A stretch of DNA of 64,000 nt from positions 930,001-994,000 of the forward strand of contig CAXXHM010000001.1 of NCBI GenBank assembly GCA_963664655.2, given 5' to 3'. Below the pieces are notes generated by a model. The model was given only the letters and a program-made list of their open reading frames with translations. It was not told the DNA's origin and made no database searches. The stretch is from Desulfospira sp963664655. Lineage in GTDB: Bacteria > Desulfobacterota > Desulfobacteria > Desulfobacterales > Desulfobacteraceae. The position numbers were made by a program, and so were the translations under genes. This document shows positions 58,884 through 64,000 of this stretch, piece after piece. How positions within the stretch are numbered: position 1 is the stretch's first letter; each line of letters starts with the position of its first letter.

Positions 58884-59267
58884 ATGATTTCATCGAAGCG
58901 TATTGCGGCAAGCCCCATCCTGGTCAAAATCAGTTTCATTTGTGCGGTTTTGTTTTTAACTCTGCCACCGGCATTTGCCCATGACTTCTGGGTTACCGTA
59001 TCTCAAGGGGGAAACAAGATCTTCAAAGCCGACATCGGATACGGCCATGATTTCCCCAAAAGCGAACCCATCCCGGAAGACAGGGTACACCTTTTTGCCC
59101 CCTTAAAACTGGTGACTTTAGATGATGCCGTCACCCTCAGTGTGACGGCCACATTTGCAGGGTTTTCAGACCAAAATTACCAGGCCTTTCAGGGAAAAAC
59201 TAACCTTAAAGGAGAGATCGACATCATCCCCCTTAAACCCGTTTCAATAAAACTTAGTCTGGTCTGA
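58884..59267 (+). pseudogene. Degraded DUF4198 gene, copy 2
   Basis: Identical to the first copy for 85 residues, then an in-frame deletion of 339 bases (copy-1 positions 48750-49088) joins V-T-L to S-V-T-A-T. From 59241 the sequence departs, replacing the last 38 residues by V-S-I-K-L-S-L-V. A 127-residue product could be made but would lack most of the domain. Confidence 0.8.
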
Positions 59268-59285
59268 TTGTCAAGATTGATTCCA

Positions 59286-59379
59286 TATAACCGTCACGGA
59301 CGGCTTGGGTTATCCAACCAAGCACCGTCCACAACGAAAAATGAAAGTCTTTTCAGCTTGTTAGTGAGACTTTCTTATA
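59286..59379 (+). repeat. Family-A three-hairpin repeat, copy 5
   Basis: ATAACCGTCACGGACGGCTT, GGGTTATCCAACCAAGCACC, GTCCACAACGAAAAATGAAA and GTGAGACTTTCTTATA form a complete unit. It starts 18 bases after the degraded DUF4198 frame ends. Confidence 0.92.
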
Positions 59380-59471
59380 AACCGTCACAGACGGCTTGGA
59401 TTATCCAACCAAGCACCGTCCACAACGAAAAATGAAAGTCTTTTCGGCTTGTTAGTGAGACTTTCTTATAA
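59380..59471 (+). repeat. Family-A three-hairpin repeat, copy 6 (tandem)
   Basis: A second, head-to-tail unit beginning AACCGTCACAGACGGCTTGG and ending GACTTTCTTATAA, about 96% like copy 5. The transposase remnant stop codon is 28 bases beyond. Confidence 0.92.
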
Positions 59472-59498
59472 AGGCCATTCTGCGGGCACCAAACAAAA

Positions 59499-59752
59499 TT
59501 ATCTTTTCTTTCTTGGCCCTTTTGGGCCAATCTTCTTCTTTTTCAGCATCCGGCCAGTATCGGCTTCCAACTGAATAATAAATTCATCCTTCCCAGGGGA
59601 CGCCCGGTTCTCTCATGTTTTTGCATCGCATCCCTTTGGACCTTATCAACCGGGAGATTTACAAATTCGCCCCACTTATCAACATACGCCAATAAAGGCT
59701 CTGCCCTTACAAGAGGGTCTTTGGCGAGGTTAATGGCCAAAGAACAGTTCAT
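59499..59752 (-). pseudogene. C-terminal remnant of a REP-associated (Y1) transposase
   Basis: Reads N-L-A-K-D-P-L-V-R-A-E-P-L-L-A-Y-V-D-K-W, then K-H-E-R-T-G-R-P-L-G. A one-base deletion after G-R-P-L-G shifts the frame; the other frame continues K-D-E-F-I-I-Q-L-E-A-D-T-G and ends G-P-K-G-P-R-K-K-R at the TAA complementary to 59499. H-E-R-T-G-R-P-L-G and the Q-L-E tail are hallmarks of RAYT/COG1943 proteins. The catalytic HxH and Tyr part is missing. Confidence 0.8.
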
Positions 59753-59800
59753 TGAAAATCCGGAGTGTCAATACGATTTTTCAATGATAATAATCAAAGA

Positions 59801-60565
59801 TCACTCTATGGAGAAGAGGATGGCCACCATGTTTTTCAGGTACTGCTCATCGGACAGCCCTTCGGTGGCCTCAATGGGAAAGGGCTGGATCTCCTTAAAA
59901 TAAATGGCCAGCTGCCGGAAAACCTCAACCCTTGCATCCGGTGCCATGGAATTTCTTCGAAGGATGGCCCCAAGGGCCACCTGGGAAATCCCCAAAGGAA
60001 CCTTTTGTCTTAGCCGGGCGCAAAGATGGGGAAAGGATTTAAAAGAGTTGAATTTGTCGGGCCGGATCTGGCTTAACTCGGGCCGGTCAACCGTTGGGGT
60101 CCGGATCACAATGGTGTTGGCGATCATATCCCCGATGCGCTGCCCTTTGGCTGACCATGCCGATGCCATGCCGCCGGCCATATATACCGCCGGCATGATA
60201 TCAATGGCCCGCAGCAGATTCCGGATCACCACCTGGCCAGGCTGCAGCTCAAGGCCCTGGACATCCATTACCCTGAGGTTGAACAAGCGTTTTCCCAAAG
60301 TTTGCCCGTTCCAGAACCACTCCAGAAAAATCGGGTAAAACAGGGTCAAAAAAAAGTAAAACAACACCCAAAATCCGGTAAAAAAATCCTGGCTGATAAT
60401 CTGAAGAACTGAAATCAGTTTGCCGGCAAAGGAAAACAGCGCCATGATACACAAAAAATCCACCAGCCAGGCCAGAAACCGGACCACAGGGCCTGCCAGA
60501 ATTAAGGAAAACCCGATTCCTTCGGGGGTGTTGATGGTTAATGTCTTTGTTTGATGACCGGCCAT
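59801..60565 (-). CDS. RDD-family membrane protein
   Basis: 254 residues from ATG 60565. P-V-V-R-F-L-A-W-L-V-D-F-L is a variant of the R-D-D first helix; G-Q-T-L-G-K-R-L-F-N-L-R-V, R-N-L-L-R-A-I-D and G-Q-R-I-G-D-M-I-A-N-T are the remaining RDD marks. A soluble tail of about 90 residues follows. Last gene of the MoxR operon. A TTG at 60610 would overlap the preceding gene. Confidence 0.85.
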   Translation of the reverse strand: MAGHQTKTLTINTPEGIGFSLILAGPVVRFLAWLVDFLCIMALFSFAGKLISVLQIISQDFFTGFWVLFYFFLTLFYPIFLEWFWNGQTLGKRLFNLRVMDVQGLELQPGQVVIRNLLRAIDIMPAVYMAGGMASAWSAKGQRIGDMIANTIVIRTPTVDRPELSQIRPDKFNSFKSFPHLCARLRQKVPLGISQVALGAILRRNSMAPDARVEVFRQLAIYFKEIQPFPIEATEGLSDEQYLKNMVAILFSIE

Positions 60566-60578
60566 GGCGCTGGGGAGG

Positions 60579-61580
60579 TTATGCGGTCTGTCTGCTCTGC
60601 CGGCCGCCAAAACCCAAAAAAGCGGTCAATAAACAAAGCTGAATCAGGCCAACCCCGATTTTAAGGTTATAGGAAATAAAGGGCTGGTGGTATTGGGAAA
60701 GAAAGGCCTCCACAAACCCGGCCCACAACAGCATCAGGGCCACGCCGCCCATAAGGGTGAACAGGTCTTTGGATACTTTCCGCAGCCGGGATGTAAGGGT
60801 AATGGGTTTGCCCCAGCCGATCACGGCACTGCCCAGGACGAATCCGGCCTGGCCGGCCAGGATAATGGCCGGCAGTTCAATGGACCCGTGGGGCAAAAGC
60901 CAGCCCAGCATGAAATGGGACTGTCCGGCGGCCATGTAATCGGCCACAACAGCCCCGAAATATACCCCGTTGCTGAACAGGATCAGGATGGTGCCGATGC
61001 CCCAGGTCACCCCAAGACTGAGGGCCAGAATCGACACCCGGGTATTGTTGGATATCAGGTAAGAGGCAAAGGATGATTTTTTGCCTGCCATTTCATCTTT
61101 TTTAAGGCTTTCCTCTTTGGCCACCCGGGAAGACGGGTCCTGGCTCAAATGGGAAAAGGGCATCAGGGCGTCCTTTGATTCCGGGTCAATGGCCGTCAGG
61201 GTCCCGCCAAAGGCGCTGCCAAGGATAAAAATGGCCAGGGCAAGGTAAAATGCGGTGATGTTTTTTCTGAATGTCTGGGGAAATTCTTTGAACAGCCACT
61301 GGAATAAATTAAAGCGCCGGGGGCGTCGGCTGTTTTCGTGAATGGCGGAAAAAGACCTTCCCACAAGGGACTCCAGATAACGCCGTATCTCATGGTCCGG
61401 GAAAAAATCCGTGAGCCTGGCCAGATCGGCGCTGGCCCGCTGGTACAGATAATGGAACCGTTCTACCTGGTGGATATCAAATTTAAGGTCCGGGTCGTTG
61501 TTTAAGCGGTCCAGCACGGATTCCAGCTGGGTCCAGACCACCTGCCCCTCTTTGATAAAGGTATTGAGATCAAGAATCAT
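60579..61580 (-). CDS. SpoIIM-like (DUF95) membrane protein
   Basis: 333 residues. A soluble helical N-terminus (about 1-110), then five or more membrane helices; W-G-I-G-T-I-L-I-L-F-S-N-G-V-Y-F and L-P-H-G-S-I-E-L-P-A-I are the stage II sporulation protein M motif. In non-sporulators these proteins sit in MoxR/DUF58/RDD operons, as here; role unknown. ATG overlaps the DUF58 stop by 4 nt. Confidence 0.9.
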   Translation of the reverse strand: MILDLNTFIKEGQVVWTQLESVLDRLNNDPDLKFDIHQVERFHYLYQRASADLARLTDFFPDHEIRRYLESLVGRSFSAIHENSRRPRRFNLFQWLFKEFPQTFRKNITAFYLALAIFILGSAFGGTLTAIDPESKDALMPFSHLSQDPSSRVAKEESLKKDEMAGKKSSFASYLISNNTRVSILALSLGVTWGIGTILILFSNGVYFGAVVADYMAAGQSHFMLGWLLPHGSIELPAIILAGQAGFVLGSAVIGWGKPITLTSRLRKVSKDLFTLMGGVALMLLWAGFVEAFLSQYHQPFISYNLKIGVGLIQLCLLTAFLGFGGRQSRQTA

Positions 61581-62920
61581 ATGGCCTGCCGCTGCTTAAT
61601 GGTTAAGTACTGGGAGATGGCCTGATGGGTCAGTTCCCCGGACGGATGAAGAAAAAATCCGATGCCCATGCGGTGAAACGAGCGCTCCAGTTCCCGCAGC
61701 CATGTCCAGACCATGTGGCCGCCCAGCCGGGTATAAATCTCATCTTCAGCGGCCACGCTGCCCGAAGAAAAGATGGGGGCTGCATCAGACGGCTTGAGCA
61801 TGTTGATTACCAGCAGGTGGCGGCGGCTTAAGATATGAACGTGGTCCACCAGATTTTTGGCAACGGCCCGGTCATCCAGGCTGGTCAGGAATATTAAAAG
61901 AGACCGTTTGGTAATCCGGCTGCCGATAAAGGTGATCAACTCGGTAAAATCCGGGGTGACCAGATGGGGTTGAAGGGTATACAGCATATCCTTGCACGCC
62001 CTGAAATGGGAGGTTCGCCGGCCTGCCGGAATAAACTGCCGCACCTGGTCGCTGAACACCACCAGGCCGAATTTATCGCCCTGTTTTTCGGCGGCCATGC
62101 CAATGCAAAGCCCGGTGTTGATATACTGTTCCAGCATGCTTTCATTAGATATCCCGCCGGACGGTATTCTGCCGGACTCCCTGGCGCTTAACCGGGATGC
62201 ATCAATGATCACGTATACATCCCGGGTCTGTTCGATCTGATAGGTTTTGGTCACGGGGACGCCCCGTTTGGCGGTGGCTTTCCAGTGGATATCTTCATAC
62301 AGATCACCGGGCAGGTATTCGCGCAGCCGTTCAAACTCGCGCCCCTTTCCCATCATCTTTTGGACATGGCTCCCGGTCTGTTTTCCCGGCAGCCTGGATG
62401 CCAGGGTCTTCCATTGGGAAAACAGGTCCGGGTATACCCTGACCTCACAGTGAAGGGCCTGTTTTTTTCTCAGGGTCCAGAGCCCAAACACGGACTCAAT
62501 CTCAATGTAACATACCCTGAGAATATACTGTCCCTGCCGGATGCCCGTAATGGGCCACTCAACTGAGACCTTTTGTTTTTCTAATGTTACCTGCCTTGTC
62601 TGCCGGGTGTTAAATTGAACCTCAGGCAAGGCCAGCCCTATTTTAAGACTGGTTAAGGACCGGTGTTTGCAGGCAGCGGAAAACAAAACCGGGGTTTCCC
62701 GGTTTTTGGACATGCGGACCAATTCTGGAAAATCAACCGAAACCCCTGAAAGGACAGGTTTTGAAATCCATATATCCAGGATTCCCATGCCCGCAGCCCC
62801 TAACAGGAGGATGCCTGAAAGGACCGTTCCTGAACGATAAAAAAGAAACAGATAAACCGCCAGGGCGCAAAGGGCCAGATAGCAGATCAGATTTCTTTTG
62901 CTGGGGGCAATGGTTATCAT
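61577..62920 (-). CDS. DUF58-domain (VWA-like) protein
   Basis: 447 residues from ATG 62920. Two N-terminal membrane helices, then a DUF58 domain with G-R-E-F-E-R-L-R-E-Y and D-I-H-W-K-A-T-A-K-R-G, which precedes the metal-site-like V-I-I-D-A-S-R-L-S. DUF58 proteins act with MoxR ATPases in assembling or activating envelope complexes. ATG 62920 is preferred over the frame opening at 62953. Confidence 0.92.
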   Translation of the reverse strand: MITIAPSKRNLICYLALCALAVYLFLFYRSGTVLSGILLLGAAGMGILDIWISKPVLSGVSVDFPELVRMSKNRETPVLFSAACKHRSLTSLKIGLALPEVQFNTRQTRQVTLEKQKVSVEWPITGIRQGQYILRVCYIEIESVFGLWTLRKKQALHCEVRVYPDLFSQWKTLASRLPGKQTGSHVQKMMGKGREFERLREYLPGDLYEDIHWKATAKRGVPVTKTYQIEQTRDVYVIIDASRLSARESGRIPSGGISNESMLEQYINTGLCIGMAAEKQGDKFGLVVFSDQVRQFIPAGRRTSHFRACKDMLYTLQPHLVTPDFTELITFIGSRITKRSLLIFLTSLDDRAVAKNLVDHVHILSRRHLLVINMLKPSDAAPIFSSGSVAAEDEIYTRLGGHMVWTWLRELERSFHRMGIGFFLHPSGELTHQAISQYLTIKQRQAI

Positions 62921-62933
62921 GGCATTTGCTGAT

Positions 62934-63899
62934 TTACCTGGGCACAGCCACATCCGTTAAAATCTGGCTGATGACCTCTTTTTCGGACAACCCTTCGATT
63001 TCATACTCGGGCCTGAGGATGATCCGGTGGGAGAGTGCCGGGCCGGCCATTTGCTTGATATCGTCCGGGGTGACAAAATCCCGGCCGTTAACGGCGGCCA
63101 TTGCCCGGGAAGACAGGATAAGGGCCTGGGTCCCCCGGGGGCCTGCCCCGGTAAGCACCGCACTGTGGGTCCGGGTTTTCCGGACCAGATCCACACTGTA
63201 TCGGATCAGCTCTTCACTGATGAAGATATGCTCAAGGGCCTGTTTCAGTTCCGACAGGGACGCCTCCCCCAGCACCGGCTTTACCGCCCCCGAAGCCAGG
63301 GTTCTTTCAGGGGAATCACTGCCTAAAATCCGGTTGGCAAGGACCAGTTCCTCTTCCCGGGACGGGGCATTCATGGTGATCTTGAGCAGAAACCGGTCTT
63401 TCTGGGCTTCGGGCAGGGGATAGGTTCCCTCATATTCGATGGGGTTCTGGGTGGCAAACACGGTGAAATGTTCTGATAAATCAAAGGTTTCCCGGTCAAT
63501 GGTGACGTTTTTTTCCTGCATGGCCTGCAGCAGGGCCGACTGGGTTTTGGCCGGTGCCCGGTTGATTTCATCGGCCAGAAGAAAGGTGGTAAACACCGGG
63601 CCTTTAACCAGGGAAAAACTATTCTCCCTTAAGTTAAAGACATTGGTCCCGGTGATATCTGCGGGCATCAGGTCCGGCGTAAACTGAATCCGTGAAAATT
63701 CACACCCCATGACATGGGCCAGGGTTTTAACAAGAAGGGTTTTTGCCACGCCGGGAACCCCTTCAATAAGGGCATGCTGGCCGGTAAACAGAACAATCAG
63801 GGCCATGTCAATGACATCATCCTGGCCGATAATCACTTTGGCGGCTTCCTGCTTTGTCCTGGCCAGGGTTTCTTTTAAAACAGCGATGGGCTCATCCAT
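62934..63899 (-). CDS. MoxR-family AAA+ ATPase
   Basis: 321 residues. Walker A G-V-P-G-V-A-K-T near residue 47, Walker B L-L-A-D-E-I-N-R-A-P, sensor 1 F-A-T-Q-N-P-I-E-Y-E-G-T-Y-P-L-P-E-A-Q, and the C-terminal lid domain. Chaperone-like ATPase paired with DUF58. ATG 63899 has GGAAAGG upstream; it overlaps the preceding gene by 8 nt. Confidence 0.95.
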   Translation of the reverse strand: MDEPIAVLKETLARTKQEAAKVIIGQDDVIDMALIVLFTGQHALIEGVPGVAKTLLVKTLAHVMGCEFSRIQFTPDLMPADITGTNVFNLRENSFSLVKGPVFTTFLLADEINRAPAKTQSALLQAMQEKNVTIDRETFDLSEHFTVFATQNPIEYEGTYPLPEAQKDRFLLKITMNAPSREEELVLANRILGSDSPERTLASGAVKPVLGEASLSELKQALEHIFISEELIRYSVDLVRKTRTHSAVLTGAGPRGTQALILSSRAMAAVNGRDFVTPDDIKQMAGPALSHRIILRPEYEIEGLSEKEVISQILTDVAVPR

Positions 63900-63999
63900 G
63901 ATCGGGTTTCCTTTCCCGTAAAATGCGGCTGATCCGGTTGTACTCATCCACCAGACTGGTTTTGGGGCGGACAGCATCCGGTGTTAAGCGGCGGTATCT
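63892..63999 (-). CDS. C-terminal end of the first gene of the MoxR operon (partial)
   Basis: A minus-strand frame, open from the window edge, ends at the TGA complementary to 63892: R-Y-R-R-L-T-P-D-A-V-R-P-K-T-S-L, then I-L-R-E-R-K-P-D-H-G. The stop overlaps the MoxR start. In related operons a DUF4350-type protein stands here, but 35 residues are too few to assign it. Confidence 0.5.
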   Translation of the reverse strand, partial: RYRRLTPDAVRPKTSLVDEYNRISRILRERKPDHG

Positions 64000-64000
64000 T

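Noticed and set aside
1..64000. Prophage or tRNA-associated integration
   Set aside because: No tRNA, phage structural gene or phage integrase was recognised anywhere in the window.

Overview
The window is a chromosomal segment of a Gram-negative, GC-rich anaerobe, most likely a sulfate-reducing member of the Desulfobacterota (Desulfobacterales). I infer this from the gene style and neighbourhoods (menaquinone methyltransferase, CHASE2 cyclase, FecR/TPR outer-membrane proteins, Y1-transposase debris, short-word intergenic repeats) and not from a marker gene. No rRNA or tRNA was seen.

Layout. 1-7000 is housekeeping: an OmpA-type tail, then a minus-strand run dnaX-ybaB-recR-ykgJ, an FAD oxidoreductase, and queD after dnaJ. 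7000-16500 carries menG, membrane and envelope proteins, a DUF1254 gene fused to the remnant of a lost outer-membrane transporter gene, a DUF368 polyprenyl-phosphate transporter, pcm and a K+ channel. 16468-30259 is a long minus-strand envelope/signalling block: STN-domain protein, Zn phospholipase C, cardiolipin synthase, a gingipain-type (C25) peptidase without a signal peptide, a 130-residue unknown, a FecR-TPR-beta-barrel fusion, a CHASE2 class III cyclase and an amidohydrolase. 30583-34758 holds an FMN riboswitch with ribB, two cupins and two unknown genes.

34759-42530 is an AT-richer accessory island between ordinary genes and prs. It has a two-ORF insertion sequence with 23-bp inverted ends and a candidate -1 frameshift, then an array of toxin-antitoxin cassettes (vapBC, dinJ-yafQ, TumE type, a PIN remnant with a Phd-type antitoxin). 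These are separated by three related attC-like sites, with group II intron remnants, one lying directly behind an attC-like site. I read this as an integrase-less integron-like cassette cluster.

43577-45840 holds a Fic protein and another Phd/VapC pair. 45986-59267 is a metal-uptake locus (probably nickel or a metal chelate): an ABC transporter of the Nik/Cnt type flanked by two copies of a TonB-dependent receptor plus DUF4198 gene. The second copy has an ECF sigma factor and FecR; the first has only a fecR scar. The copies have decayed in complementary ways, and a bipartite promoter-like motif with fixed spacing precedes fecR, the first receptor copy and the ABC operon. 59801-63999 is a MoxR-DUF58-SpoIIM-RDD operon.

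Two dispersed repeat families recur in the intergenic spaces. Family A is a three-hairpin element of about 95-115 bp with six copies, two of them next to a REP-associated transposase remnant. Family B is a palindrome built on GTGTTTGAACG, several copies of which begin exactly at the stop codon of the preceding gene.
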